The notes: generated by a model from the letters alone, not told the origin. A DNA stretch of 64,000 nucleotides from Phenylobacterium glaciei (GCF_016772415.1 NZ_JAGSGD010000001.1:3497501-3561500); one strand, 5' to 3'; numbered from the stretch's first letter, positions 52,148 to 63,444 are shown. Translations and numbers: made by a program.

Positions 52148-53304
52148 AACCCGCTGTCCAGATCGAAGTCCTGCGTGAACTGATGTCCCAACTCGACGAG
52201 GGCGTGAACGCCGACGCCGGCGGCGTCATGTCCTGCCCGGCCAGCACCTATACCTGTCCTGACCTGGCCGGCCGCGAATGGGAGACCTTCTTCCGGGGCC
52301 ATCCCCAGATCGTCGGCATGACCGCCGACCTGCCCGAGCCCGGCAGCTTCATCACCTGCAGCGACCTGGGCATCCCGATCCTGGTGACCCGGGACAAGGC
52401 GGGCCAGGTCCGCGCCTTCCTCAATTCCTGCCGGCATCGCGGCCCGATGGTGGAGCAGGCCCGCCGGGGCCGGAAGTCGCGGTTCTCCTGCCCCTTCCAC
52501 GCCTGGACCTATGATTCCTCCGGCGCCCTGATCGGCGTGCCGCAGGAGGACCAGTTCGGGACCATCGACAAGGCGTGCCTGGGCCTGATCGAACTGCCGG
52601 CCGCCGAGCGGTTCGGCTTCCTGCTTGTCCATTCCGATCCGAAGGGCGTGATCGACACCGAGACCCTTTTCCAGGGTGTCGCCGACGATCTGGAGCACTG
52701 GGATTGGGGCCGCTACGTCCTGGCTCACGAGCAGACCCTGGACATGAAGCTGAACTGGAAGCTGGCCACCGACACCTTCGGCGAGACCTACCACTTCAAG
52801 CGCCTGCACAAGGACACCCTGGCCAACAACTTCCACGGCGACGTGCTGTCCTACCGGTCCTACGACCGCAACCATCGGATGATCCTGTGCCTGAGAGGGA
52901 TCGACGAGCTGCGTGGTCAGCCGGAGGCCGATTGGACCATCGAGCAGGGCGGCTTCCCGGTCTATTTCCTGTTTCCCAACGTGGTGGTGAACGTCGGGAA
53001 CAAGCGCATCGCGGTGGTGCGGGTCTATCCCGATCCCCAGGACCCCGGACGCTCGATCTCCCAGATCAGCTACTATTTCGACCGCGAGGTCCTGGCGGAG
53101 AATCCGGGCATGGCGATGCTGTTTGCGGAAGGGTTCACCGCGGTCGTGGCCGCCGAGGACTACGCCACCGCCGAGACCACCCAGCGCGCCCTGGCCGCCG
53201 GCCTGCAGGATCAGCTGCTGTTTGGCCGCAACGAGCCCCCGCTGCACCACTACCACAACACCTTCCGCCGGGCGCTCGGCATGGAGCCCCTGCCGGTCGC
53301 CTAG
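52144..53304 (+). CDS. Rieske-type aromatic ring-hydroxylating oxygenase, alpha subunit
   Basis: The 386-residue protein has a Rieske motif (CRHRGPMVEQ, then SCPFHAWTYDSSGALIG; C and H pairs of a 2Fe-2S centre) and a mononuclear iron site in FGETYHFKRLHKDTL, with the usual E, H and H. No beta subunit or ferredoxin reductase gene is adjacent, so its electron donors must be elsewhere. It is co-translated with the TetR gene. Substrate unknown; the overall fold is close to those acting on aromatic or steroid-like compounds. Convergent with a GNAT gene (shared CTAG). Confidence 0.91.
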   Translation: MKPAVQIEVLRELMSQLDEGVNADAGGVMSCPASTYTCPDLAGREWETFFRGHPQIVGMTADLPEPGSFITCSDLGIPILVTRDKAGQVRAFLNSCRHRGPMVEQARRGRKSRFSCPFHAWTYDSSGALIGVPQEDQFGTIDKACLGLIELPAAERFGFLLVHSDPKGVIDTETLFQGVADDLEHWDWGRYVLAHEQTLDMKLNWKLATDTFGETYHFKRLHKDTLANNFHGDVLSYRSYDRNHRMILCLRGIDELRGQPEADWTIEQGGFPVYFLFPNVVVNVGNKRIAVVRVYPDPQDPGRSISQISYYFDREVLAENPGMAMLFAEGFTAVVAAEDYATAETTQRALAAGLQDQLLFGRNEPPLHHYHNTFRRALGMEPLPVA

Positions 53305-53798
53305 ACCCGGAAGCGCAGCACCGGGCCGTTCCAGTCGTCACTGGCGACATCGGTCTCCTCGACGTCCGCATAGGGCGCCGCGGCCCTACGCCAGAAGTGC
53401 AGGGCGCCGATGTTGCGCCGGGCCACCGCCGCCTCCCAGACACCAGGATAGCGGGCGAAGATCGCATGGGCCGCGGCCAGGCCCACCCCGCCCCGGCGGT
53501 GTTTCCGCAGGATGAAGAACTCGGCCATGTTGCGGTCGACCGTGCGGCCCGCATGGCTGTGGGCGTCCAGCAAGGCGAAGCCGGCGATATGGCCGCCCCT
53601 GCGCAACAGCAGAGGCACGTGGCTCGCATCGCTCCAGTAGGGGTCCAGCGGATAGGGCTCGAACCGGCCGTCCCCTCCCACCTCGCCGCGGGGCTGGTCC
53701 GACCACTGCTCCGAGAAGTCGTGAACATAGAGCTGCATCAGGTTCTCAAGCACCTCGCGCTCGTGCGGCTGGGCCAGGGTGATTTCGAGGTCTGTCAT
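53301..53798 (-). CDS. GNAT-family N-acetyltransferase
   Basis: The 165-residue product from the ATG at 53798 (MTDLEITLAQPHEREVLENLMQLYVHDFSEQ) has the GNAT acetyl-CoA region [51 protein letters not shown]. The frame extends upstream past 53798, but that sequence is antisense to ppk2 and is not part of the protein. Its TAG shares a CTAG with the oxygenase stop. Confidence 0.85.
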   Translation of the reverse strand: MTDLEITLAQPHEREVLENLMQLYVHDFSEQWSDQPRGEVGGDGRFEPYPLDPYWSDASHVPLLLRRGGHIAGFALLDAHSHAGRTVDRNMAEFFILRKHRRGGVGLAAAHAIFARYPGVWEAAVARRNIGALHFWRRAAAPYADVEETDVASDDWNGPVLRFRV

Positions 53799-53858
53799 CA
53801 GCGGCTCCCGGCGGGATTTTTCCCTGCCCGCGCCGCGTTTCTGGACTAGGCTTGCGTC

Positions 53859-54626
53859 ATGTCCAAATCTGATAAATCCGACGACCTCAACGATCTCGAG
53901 CAGGCCCAGCTCGCCCTGGTCCGCGCCCAGCAGAGGGCGATGGAGAGCGGCGCCAAGGTGCTGATCATCTTCGAGGGCCGCGATGCGGCCGGCAAGGACG
54001 GCACGATCCGGCGGGTGATCGAGCACCTCTCGGTCCGCGCCACCCGGGTGATCGCCCTGCCCAAACCCTCCGACCGCGAACGCAGCCAGTGGTACTTCCA
54101 GCGCTATGTCGGTCACCTGCCGGCGGCCGGCGAGGTCGTGATCCTCAACCGCTCCTGGTACAACCGTGGCGGCGTCGAACCTGTGATGGGGTTCTGCACC
54201 CCCGAGGAGCACGAGAACTTCCTGCGTGACGTCTCCACATTCGAGGCCATGCTGGTGGAGAGCGGCCTCGTCGTGGTGAAACTCTGGCTGGACGTCTCCA
54301 AGAAGGAGCAGGCCAAGCGCCTGGAGGAACGCCGCACCGATCCCCTGAAGGTGCTGAAGTCCAGCCCGCTGGACGCCGCCGCCCAATCCAAGTGGGACGA
54401 CTACACCAAGGCGCGCGACGAGATGCTGAAGCGCACACATGCGCCCCGCACCCCCTGGGTCTGCGTGCGCAACGACGACAAGACCGAAGGCCGGCTCAAT
54501 GTGCTGCGCTACCTGGTCAACGCCATGGCGCCCAAGGACATCGCCAAGAAGATCAAGGACCCGGACCCCAAGGTGGTCTTCCCCTTCGAGATCGAGGCTC
54601 TCACCGACGGGCGCCTGGAGCGGTAG
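53859..54626 (+). CDS. ppk2: Polyphosphate kinase 2
   Basis: PPK2 transfers phosphate between polyphosphate and nucleoside mono- or diphosphates. The 255-residue protein has Walker A-like GRDAAGKDG at 40-48, then RAPGPEPRERS-type sequence replaced here by ALPKPSDRERSQWYFQRYVGHLPAAGEVVILNRSWYNRGGVEPVMGF (Walker B and lid), the PPK2 fingerprint, and WDDYTKARDEMLKRTHAP. Single-domain, typical class I size. A P-loop gene follows 7 bp downstream. Confidence 0.95.
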   Translation: MSKSDKSDDLNDLEQAQLALVRAQQRAMESGAKVLIIFEGRDAAGKDGTIRRVIEHLSVRATRVIALPKPSDRERSQWYFQRYVGHLPAAGEVVILNRSWYNRGGVEPVMGFCTPEEHENFLRDVSTFEAMLVESGLVVVKLWLDVSKKEQAKRLEERRTDPLKVLKSSPLDAAAQSKWDDYTKARDEMLKRTHAPRTPWVCVRNDDKTEGRLNVLRYLVNAMAPKDIAKKIKDPDPKVVFPFEIEALTDGRLER

Positions 54627-54633
54627 GCGCGCG

Positions 54634-55167
54634 ATGGAGCTGATCTTCCTGCACGGCCCGGCCGCGGTCGGGAAACTGACGGTGGCGCGCGAGCTCACCG
54701 CCCGCACCGGGTTCGCCCTGTTCCACAATCACCTGGTGGTGGACGCCGTCTACGCGGTGTTCGAGTTCGGGACTGAGCCCTTCATCCGGCTGCGCGAGCA
54801 GATGTGGCTGTCGGTCTTCGAGGAGGCCGCGAAGATCGGCCGGTCGCTCGTCTTCACCTTCGCGCCCGAACATTCGGTTCCCGTGACCTTCCCAGCCGAT
54901 ACGCAAGCGGTGGTGGAGCGGCACGGCGGCCGAGTGCGGTTCGTCGAGCTCACCGCCCCCGTCGCCGAGCAGGAGCGGCGCATCGATGCGGAGTCGCGCG
55001 TCCAGTTCGGCAAGCTGCGGGATCTGGAGATGCTGCGGGATCTCCGCGCCAAGGGGGTCTGGGACTATCCGGCCATCGCCTCCGAACTGGTGGTGGACAC
55101 CGGGGCGAATGCGCCCGAGCAGGCCGCCGAGATCATCATCCAGGCCCTCGGCCTCACCCGCTCATGA
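54634..55167 (+). CDS. P-loop (shikimate kinase-like) NTPase
   Basis: The 177-residue protein starts with a P-loop, FLHGPAAVGKLTVARELTARTG, and has ALFHNHLVVDAVYAVFEFG with a C-terminal sequence (VRFVELTAPVAEQERRIDAESR) as in small AAA/kinase proteins. I cannot assign a substrate. It overlaps the YcaQ-like gene by 4 bp (ATGA) and follows ppk2 by 7 bp, so all three are likely one operon. Confidence 0.78.
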   Translation: MELIFLHGPAAVGKLTVARELTARTGFALFHNHLVVDAVYAVFEFGTEPFIRLREQMWLSVFEEAAKIGRSLVFTFAPEHSVPVTFPADTQAVVERHGGRVRFVELTAPVAEQERRIDAESRVQFGKLRDLEMLRDLRAKGVWDYPAIASELVVDTGANAPEQAAEIIIQALGLTRS

Positions 55168-56369
55168 CGCACACCCTCACCGCCCTCGAGGCGCGGCGCA
55201 TCGCCCTGGCCGCCCAGGGCTTCGCCGACCGTCGACCCGCTGAACCCGGCAAGCGCCACCTGATCAAGACTATCGAGCGGCTGGGCCTGTTGCAGATCGA
55301 CTCGGTCAATGTGGTCAGCCGCACCCACTACCTGCCGCTGTTCTCTCGGCTGGGCGTCTATCCCCGCACGCTGCTGGAGACCCTGGCCTGGGGCAGGAAG
55401 CCGGTCCTGTTCGAGTACTGGATGCACGAGGCGTCCCTGGCCCTCCACGCCCTGCAGCCGTTGATGCGCTGGCGGATGCAGGATGCTCGCGAGGGCGTCG
55501 GCCTCTGGAAGGGCGTCGCCCGCTTCCTGCGCGAGAACCGGCCCTTCATCGACAAGGCGCTCGCTGAGATTCACACCCGCGGCGCCATCTCGGCGGGCGA
55601 ACTGGAGATCGGCGAGAAGAAGGGGGCGGGCGGCTGGTGGGGCTGGAGCGAGGGCAAGCGGGCCATGGAGTGCCTGTTCTGGGCCGGCGAGATCACGACG
55701 GCCACCCGGCGCACCACCTTCGAACGAGTCTACGGGCTTCCGGGCGACGTCCATCCCAAGTCGGTCCGCGACGCCCCCACCCCGCCGCGCGACGAGGCCC
55801 AGCGCGAACTGCTGCGCATCGCCGCCCGCGCCCAGGGCGTGGCGACGGAACGCGACCTGCGGGACTATTTCCGCATGCCGGTGGCCGACACCAAGGCGCG
55901 TCTTGCTGAACTCGTTGAGGCCGGCGATCTGACGCCGGTGTCCGTGAAGGGCTGGGACCAGCCGGCCTATCTCGACCCCGCCGCGCGCCGCCCGCGCAAG
56001 ATCACCGCCAACGCCCTGCTGTCGCCCTTCGACAACCTGATCTGGTTCCGCGAGCGCACCGAGCGGATCTTCGGCGTCCGCGTGCGGCTGGAGATCTACA
56101 CGCCAGCGCCCAAGCGGGTGCACGGCTACTATGTCCTGCCCTTCCTGCAGGGCGAGGCCATCACCGCCCGCGTCGACCTCAAGGCCGACCGCAAGGCCGG
56201 CGTCCTGGTGGTGCAGTCGGCCCACGCCGAACCCTGGGCCAATGCAGAAACGCCCGGGCTGCTGGCGGCGGAACTGAAGCTGATGGCGGGTTGGCTGGGG
56301 CTCGTCTCGGTGCGCGTCGAACCCAAGGGCGATTTGGCGACTTCGTTGTCCGCGGCCTTGCAACCATAA
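55164..56369 (+). CDS. Winged-helix protein, YcaQ-like (HTH_42)
   Basis: The 401-residue protein matches the YcaQ/HTH_42 family, which includes an E. coli glycosylase that unhooks interstrand DNA crosslinks. Blocks seen: ARRIALAAQGFADRRP, ERLGLLQIDSVNVVSRTHYLPLFSRLGVY, VLFEYWMHEASLALHALQPLMRWRM, WGWSEGKRAMECLFWAGEIT, NALLSPFDNLIWFRERTERIFGVRVRLEIYTPAPKRVHGYYVLPFLQGEAI. Whether it is a true glycosylase or a related DNA-binding protein is not certain. The ATG at 55164 overlaps the previous stop. Confidence 0.85.
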   Translation: MTHTLTALEARRIALAAQGFADRRPAEPGKRHLIKTIERLGLLQIDSVNVVSRTHYLPLFSRLGVYPRTLLETLAWGRKPVLFEYWMHEASLALHALQPLMRWRMQDAREGVGLWKGVARFLRENRPFIDKALAEIHTRGAISAGELEIGEKKGAGGWWGWSEGKRAMECLFWAGEITTATRRTTFERVYGLPGDVHPKSVRDAPTPPRDEAQRELLRIAARAQGVATERDLRDYFRMPVADTKARLAELVEAGDLTPVSVKGWDQPAYLDPAARRPRKITANALLSPFDNLIWFRERTERIFGVRVRLEIYTPAPKRVHGYYVLPFLQGEAITARVDLKADRKAGVLVVQSAHAEPWANAETPGLLAAELKLMAGWLGLVSVRVEPKGDLATSLSAALQP

Positions 56370-56372
56370 CAA

Positions 56373-56498
56373 CCGTCATCCTCGGGCTTGTCCCGAGGAC
56401 CCATGATCTCCGCCTCGCCGCAGGAAACACGGCGTCGCCGGGGGTGCTTGCTGGACCTCGGAGATCATGGGTGGCCGGGACAAGCCCGGCCATGACGG
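56373..56498. repeat. Long nested palindromic repeat
   Basis: Outer arms CCGTCAT (56373-56379) and ATGACGG (56492-56498), and 14-bp inner arms ACCCATGATCTCCG (56399-56412) and CGGAGATCATGGGT (56459-56472), with further hairpins (for example CCTCGG and CCGAGG) between. It lies between the YcaQ-like gene and the convergent ABC gene. It resembles the mosaic palindromes widespread in alphaproteobacteria. Confidence 0.75.
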
Positions 56499-56509
56499 TC
56501 AGGAGAGGG

Positions 56510-58293
<1,784 letters not shown>

Positions 58294-58297
<4 letters not shown>

Positions 58298-60081
58298 GCG
58301 CCGGCCTCCGTCACAGCATGCAGGCGGGCATAGGCGCCGCCCCTCGCCACGAGGTCCGCATGACGGCCCTCCTCCACCAGCTGGCCGCCCTCGAACACCA
58401 GGATGCGGTCGGCGCCCCGGATGGTCGACAGCCGGTGGGCGATGACCACCGTGGTCCGGCCCACCATCAGTTCCTCCATCGCCGCCTGCACCTGACGCTC
58501 AGTCTCGACGTCCAGGGACGAGGTCGCCTCGTCCAGCACCAGGATCGGCGCGTCGGCGAGGAAGGCGCGCGCGATCGCCACCCGTTGGCGCTCGCCCCCC
58601 GACAGTTTCACGCCGCGCTCGCCCACCAGGGTGTCGTAGCCCTTGGGCAGGCCGGCGATGAAGTCGTGGGCGCGGGCCCGCTTTGCGGCCAGGATCACCT
58701 CCTCCTCCGTCGCCTCGGGCCGGGCGTAGCTGATGTTCTCGGCGATGGTGCGGTGGAACAGGGCCGGGTCCTGCGGCACCACGGCGATGGCGCGCCGCAG
58801 GGAGCCCTGGGCCACGTGGGCGATGTCCTGGCCGTCGATGAGGATGCGGCCGGACTGCACGTCGTAGAGCCGCTGCAGCAGCTTGACGAAGGTGGACTTG
58901 CCGGCCCCCGTTGGCCCCACCAGGGCCACGCGCTCGCCCGGCGCCACCACCAGGGTGAAGTCCTGGTAGAGCGGCCGGGCGGCGTTCTCATAGCCGAAGG
59001 TGACGCGGTCGAAGATCACCTCCCCCAGCTCGCCGCGGAATGGCTTGGCGTCGGCCTTGTCGGCGAGCTGCGGCTCGGTCCGCATGTAGGTGGCGACGTC
59101 CACCATGTCGTCCAGGCCCTTCTGCAGCATCCGGGTGATCTCGCTGAAGTTCCGCATGTAGCCGGCCATGACGATGAAGGAGGTGATGCCGAAGGCCACG
59201 TCGCCCGGCGTCGCCTGACCATGGCTCCAGGCATAGACCAACTGCCCCGTCAGCCCCGCCTGCAGGACCACCAGGAACAGGTTTTGGCCCCAGCTGACGG
59301 TGTTGAAGGCGTTCCAGGTCTTGTGCTGGGCCGCCCGCCAGGTGTCCACGTGACGGGAGAACCGCTGCTCCTCACGGGCCTCGGCGCCAAAGCCCTTCAC
59401 CACCGGATTGCCGCCGATGGCGTCGGCCAGGTTGGCGCCGATCTGGGAGTCCAGCGCCGTCGAGGCCAGGTTCGCCGGGCGGATGTAGTGGGTCGAGACC
59501 ACGATGTTGAAGATCGCGAAGGCCACCACCAGCACGGCCACGAACACGCCGGCCGCCGGCCACTTCAGACCGATGGAGATGGCCAGGCCCGACAGCACGA
59601 TCAGCGTCGGGGTCAGCATCCAGAGCAGGGCGTCAGAGGCGCTGTCATAACCCCACATGGCGCGGCTGACCCGCCGCACCGTGGCGCCGGCGAAGTTGGA
59701 GGCATGCCAGTCGGCGGAGAAGGCCTGCACGCGCCCGAACGCCCCCGTCACCATCCGCGCCATGATCCGCGAATAGTAGCCGTTGGACAGGCGGAACATG
59801 CCGCTGCGCAGGCTGTAGAAGGCCAGGTACAGGGCCGACAGGCTGGCCCAGGCGATCCAGGCCTTGTCGGTGGGCGAGGTGGGGGTCGCCACCGCGTCGA
59901 TCAGGCCCCGGGTCGCCCAGGGGATGGACAGGTCACAGGCCGTCGAGGCCAGCATCAGCACCGCGATCAGCACAAACCGCCGGGGCTCGCCCATCCAGTG
60001 TCCCGCCATGAAGGCGATCACCTGGCTGTTGGTCAGGGTGCGGGGACGGTTATCGTCCTCATCGTCGTGAAGGTCGGTCAT
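58294..60081 (-). CDS. ABC exporter half-transporter (permease-ATPase), first gene
   Basis: The 595-residue protein is a paralogue of the following one: six membrane helices, Walker [39 protein letters not shown] and [12 protein letters not shown]. The N-terminus [30 protein letters not shown] is acidic and hydrophilic. A possible 19-residue leader peptide (60246-60305) and a hairpin (60161-60175) lie in the 362-bp gap upstream. Nearby genes give no clue to the substrate. Confidence 0.95.
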
Positions 60082-60443
60082 TTGAGCCGTTGGTGTCGGA
60101 TGACGGCGGGGGATGCTGCGAGAGTCCGCGCATCGGCGACGTCATGGAAAATGGGGAGCGGCTGGAACGTCCAGCGCGGGTCGGCGGACAGGGGAGAATT
60201 CCTTGGGGCGGGCGCGGATGGCGCGCGGGCCGGGGAAGTCTCAGGTCAGCAGGAGGACCCGGCGGCGGCGCGTGCGGTGAGGGCGGTGGCTGGGATGACT
60301 TTCATCTTTGCTGACCCTCCTTTCCGGTCACGTCGTCTGTGGAGCCGGGAAGCTAGGCGGGAGGGATTCCCGCGTCAAGCGACCGCGTTACGCCAAATTC
60401 TGACTGCGGCGCGAAAGCCACGGTCTGGTATGCAGGGGCCAAG
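60082..60443. other. Intergenic gap before the ABC exporter pair and ubiA
   Basis: This 362-bp gap holds the promoters of the minus-strand ABC operon and ubiA (plus strand). It contains a short minus-strand reading frame at 60246-60305, listed separately, and a hairpin, GCTGGA-ACG-TCCAGC, at 60161-60175 between that frame and the ABC start. No other gene is seen. Confidence 0.5.
60246..60305 (-). CDS. Possible 19-residue leader peptide upstream of ABC exporter operon
   Basis: A minus-strand ATG at 60305 opens MKVIPATALTARAAAGSSC, then TGA (60248-60246). AAGGAGGG lies 9 bases before the ATG, a very strong ribosome binding site for this window. The stop lies about 165 nt before the ABC start, with a GC-rich stretch and a hairpin between. 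This fits a leader peptide that controls a drug-exporter operon by ribosome stalling, but no such case is known to me for this gene. It could also be a chance frame. Confidence 0.4.
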   Translation of the reverse strand: MKVIPATALTARAAAGSSC

Positions 60444-61382
60444 ATGACCGCCACTGACCACCTCCCCGACGCCACCCCCACCAACTGGGTGGACCGCTAT
60501 GCGCCCGCAGCTCTGCGCCCGTGGCTGAAGCTGGGACGCTTCGACCGGCCCACCGGCATCTGGCTGCTGATGCTGCCGGGCTGGCAGGGGATCGCGCTGG
60601 CCGCCGCCATGGAGCGTCAGGCGCCGAACCCCGTGCTGATGCTGGAATTCTTCCTCGGCGCGGCCCTGATGCGCGCCGCCGGCTGCGCCTATAACGACAT
60701 CGTCGACCGCGATTTCGACGCCAAGGTGGCCCGCACCGCGGGCCGCCCGATCCCGTCGGGCCAGATCAGCGTCAAGCAGGCCTGGGCCTTCGTGGTCGCC
60801 TGCGCCCTGGTCTCGTTGGCCATCCTGCTGACCATGGGCTGGGTCGCCATCGCGCTGGGCGTCGCGTCGCTGGGTCTGGTGGCCGCCTATCCCTTCATGA
60901 AGCGGATCACCTGGTGGCCGCAGGCCTGGCTGGGCCTCACCTTCAACTGGGGCGCCCTGCTGGGCTATGCCGCCGCCACCGGCCACCTGTCCTGGCCCGC
61001 CGGCCTGCTCTATGCCTCGGGCTTCTTCTGGACCCTGGGCTACGACACCATCTACGCGGTCCAGGACCTGGAGGACGATGCGCTCGCCGGCGTGAAGTCC
61101 TCGGCCCTGCGGCTGGGCGACGCAGCCCCCAAGGCGGTGCTGGGCTTCTATGTGGCGGCCTTCGTCCTGGCGCTCGCCGCCGCCTGGGTCGGAGGGCTCG
61201 GCCCCCTCTTCCTGCCGCCGGCCGCCCTGTTCGGCGTCCACCTGTCGCGGCAGGCCGCCCGGCTGGACGTGAAGGATGGCGTGGCCGCGTTGGCGCTCTT
61301 CAAGTCCAACAGCCTGGCCGGCCTGCTGCTGGTGATGGCCATGGCCGCCGGCATGTGGTCGGGGCCGGCCTCCAGTATCTAG
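60444..61382 (+). CDS. ubiA: 4-hydroxybenzoate polyprenyltransferase
   Basis: UbiA prenylates 4-hydroxybenzoate in ubiquinone synthesis. The 312-residue polytopic protein has LGRFDRPTGIWLLMLPGWQGIALAA, the substrate motifs CAYNDIVDRDFDAKVARTAGRPIPSG (NDxxDxxxD) and LGYDTIYAVQDLEDDALAGVKSSALRLG. Its TAG shares a CTAG with the convergent LprI-like gene. Confidence 0.96.
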   Translation: MTATDHLPDATPTNWVDRYAPAALRPWLKLGRFDRPTGIWLLMLPGWQGIALAAAMERQAPNPVLMLEFFLGAALMRAAGCAYNDIVDRDFDAKVARTAGRPIPSGQISVKQAWAFVVACALVSLAILLTMGWVAIALGVASLGLVAAYPFMKRITWWPQAWLGLTFNWGALLGYAAATGHLSWPAGLLYASGFFWTLGYDTIYAVQDLEDDALAGVKSSALRLGDAAPKAVLGFYVAAFVLALAAAWVGGLGPLFLPPAALFGVHLSRQAARLDVKDGVAALALFKSNSLAGLLLVMAMAAGMWSGPASSI

Positions 61383-61723
61383 AACGGCCCCTGGCTGTAG
61401 ACGTGGTCCAGCACCTTGTTCAGCTCGCCGATCCGGCGGCTATAGGACTTGGTCAGGCAGGCGCGGTTGGCGCCGCAGGCGCGCCGGCTCTGCAGCCAGG
61501 CCTGCTGGTCGTCCTGGATCGCGCCACGCCCCCCCATGGCCACCAGGTGGCGGGTGATATCGTACAGCTGGGCCAGCCTCACATCCTGGTCGTTCAGGGT
61601 CAGGCTGCCGCAGATCGCCTTCTCGTCGGGGCTGCGGGCCCGGGCGCAGTTGAAGCTGGCGGCCTGGGCGCCCGTGCCCAGGAGGGCCGCGGCGAGGGTG
61701 AGGACGGCGAGGCGTTGGCGCAT
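61379..61723 (-). CDS. LprI-like exported protein (DUF1311/lysozyme inhibitor LprI)
   Basis: The 114-residue product from the ATG at 61723 has a signal peptide (MRQRLAVLTLAAALLGTGAQA) and SFNCARARSPDEKAICGSLTLNDQDVRLAQLYD with four Cys (FNC, AIC, RRAC, RAC), the LprI layout. Members inhibit lysozyme or have unknown roles in the periplasm. A longer in-frame stretch upstream is antisense to the desaturase and is not coding. Confidence 0.85.
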   Translation of the reverse strand: MRQRLAVLTLAAALLGTGAQAASFNCARARSPDEKAICGSLTLNDQDVRLAQLYDITRHLVAMGGRGAIQDDQQAWLQSRRACGANRACLTKSYSRRIGELNKVLDHVYSQGPF

Positions 61724-61837
61724 GCTGATCTCCAGGCGACGAGGCTCCAGCCTAGGACATGGCCGCCGGTTCCCCAACCGCCGTCGTGACCTAGGGTCAC
61801 GCTGTTTCGTCACGACGTTTTGTGGGACTATGTCGCC

Positions 61838-62773
61838 ATGGCAGCCGCAGCCCGCGTCGATCCCAAGACCTATTTCCCGCCCGAGACCTGGGCGCGCCTC
61901 GCCGCACACTCCAACTGGCGCGGCCTGGCGCTCGTCGCCCACGCCTGGATCGTGATCCTGGCGGCCGGGGCCATGGTGGTGGTCTGGCCCCTGACCCTGC
62001 CGCTGGCTGTCATGATCATCGGCGGCCGGCAGCTGGGCCTGGCCATCCTGATGCATGACGCCGCCCACGGGGCCCTGCACAAGAACCTCAAGGTCAACGA
62101 CTGGGCCGGCGAGTGGATGACCGGCGGCGGCCTGGCCCGCTATCGCCCCTATCACCTGACCCACCACCGCTTCGCCCAGCAGGCGGAAGACCCGGACCTT
62201 GGCCTCTCGGCGCCCTTCCCGATCACGCGAGTGTCCCTGCGGCGCAAGCTGGTGCGCGACCTCACCGGCCAGACCTTCTTCAAGCAGCGGTTCGGCGACC
62301 TGGTCGCCCGGCTGAAGGCCCGCAAGCCGGGCGAACCCTTGGCTCCGATCCTGGCCGAAGAGGTCCGCCGCAAGCGCCGCTGGCTGCTGGGCGGCCTGGT
62401 CATCACCGCCCTCGGCGCCCCCTTCGGCGCCTGGTGGGCCTGGCCAGTGCTGTGGGTCCTGCCCCAGGCCACCTGGTATCCGATGATCACGCGGCTGAGG
62501 AACATCGCCGAGCACGCCTGCATCGCCAAGGACGAGCCCGATCCCCTGCGCCACGCCCGGACCACCAAGGCCAACCTGATCGAGCGCGCCCTGCTGGCCC
62601 CCTACTATGTGAACTACCACTGCGAACATCACATGTTCATGCACCTGCCCTGCTACCAGCTGCCCCGCGCGCACCGGGCGCTGGCGAAGGCCGGAATAAC
62701 CGACGGCATGCTGGTGGAGCCGGGCGGGTATTTGAAGGTGCTGGCTCTGGCGGCAGGTAAGGCGTCCGGCTAA
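61838..62773 (+). CDS. Fatty acid desaturase-family protein
   Basis: The 311-residue protein has the three histidine boxes of membrane di-iron desaturases/hydroxylases: HDAAH (73-77), HLTHH (106-110) and HCEHH (261-265), with hydrophobic segments between. The ATG at 61838 is preferred; an upstream TTG at 61820 would add six residues. Substrate (acyl-CoA, acyl lipid or carotenoid) is undetermined. A methyltransferase gene follows 8 bp later, so the two are probably cotranscribed. Confidence 0.91.
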   Translation: MAAAARVDPKTYFPPETWARLAAHSNWRGLALVAHAWIVILAAGAMVVVWPLTLPLAVMIIGGRQLGLAILMHDAAHGALHKNLKVNDWAGEWMTGGGLARYRPYHLTHHRFAQQAEDPDLGLSAPFPITRVSLRRKLVRDLTGQTFFKQRFGDLVARLKARKPGEPLAPILAEEVRRKRRWLLGGLVITALGAPFGAWWAWPVLWVLPQATWYPMITRLRNIAEHACIAKDEPDPLRHARTTKANLIERALLAPYYVNYHCEHHMFMHLPCYQLPRAHRALAKAGITDGMLVEPGGYLKVLALAAGKASG

Positions 62774-62781
62774 GCGAGGGG

Positions 62782-63444
62782 ATGATCGATCCCAGTTTCG
62801 AGGGCCGCCGCGCCTTCATCCTCGAAAACACCCGGCTGCAGACCCCGCCCCACACCCCGGAGCTGCAGCTGCATCTCGCCGATGAGATCACCCCGATCTG
62901 GAAGATGACCGAGGAGGCCCTGGCCGAGATCGGCCTGCCGCCGCCCTTCTGGGCCTTCGCCTGGGCCGGCGGCCAGGCCCTGGCGCGCTACATCCTGGAC
63001 AATCCCAAGCTGGTCGCCGGCAAGCGGGTGATCGACTTTGCCTCGGGCTCCGGCATCGTCGGCATCGCCGCCATGCAGGCCGGCGCGACCCACGTCCTGG
63101 CCGCCGACATCGACGGCTTCTGCGGCGCGGCGCTGGCCCTCAACGCCAAGGCCAATGGGGTCGCCGTGGACTTCACCGACGCCAACCTGCTCGACACCCC
63201 AGCCCCCGCCGCCGACGTCATCCTGGCCGGCGACATCTGCTACGAAAAGCCCATGGCCGACGCGGTGATGGCCTGGCTGGCGCAGGCGCGGGCGCGGGGG
63301 ACCGCCGTCCTGATCGGCGATCCGGGGCGCTCCTACTTCCCGCGCTCGGGCCTCACCAAGCTGGCCGAGTACCAGGTGGCCACCACCCGCGAGCTGGAGG
63401 ACCAGGAGGTCAAGAAAACCTCCGTCTGGACTCTCGCGGCCTGA
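62782..63444 (+). CDS. Class I SAM-dependent methyltransferase
   Basis: The 220-residue protein has a nucleotide-binding motif VIDFASGSGIVGIAAMQAGATHVLAADIDGFCG and DVILAGDICYEKPM, as in methyltransferases of the ETFB-lysine/protein lysine N-methyltransferase group. A substrate cannot be read. It starts 8 bp after the desaturase stop. A VOC gene follows 44 bp later. Confidence 0.85.
   Translation: MIDPSFEGRRAFILENTRLQTPPHTPELQLHLADEITPIWKMTEEALAEIGLPPPFWAFAWAGGQALARYILDNPKLVAGKRVIDFASGSGIVGIAAMQAGATHVLAADIDGFCGAALALNAKANGVAVDFTDANLLDTPAPAADVILAGDICYEKPMADAVMAWLAQARARGTAVLIGDPGRSYFPRSGLTKLAEYQVATTRELEDQEVKKTSVWTLAA

Noticed and set aside
53799..54728. Extension of the GNAT frame far upstream of 53798
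   Set aside because: The extra sequence is antisense to ppk2 and does not match acetyltransferases.
58318..60447. A 709-codon plus-strand open frame antisense to the ABC exporters
   Set aside because: It is the strand opposite two genes with clear ATPase and membrane motifs; very high GC keeps antisense frames open, and its translation is His/Gly/Arg/Gln-rich low-complexity sequence.
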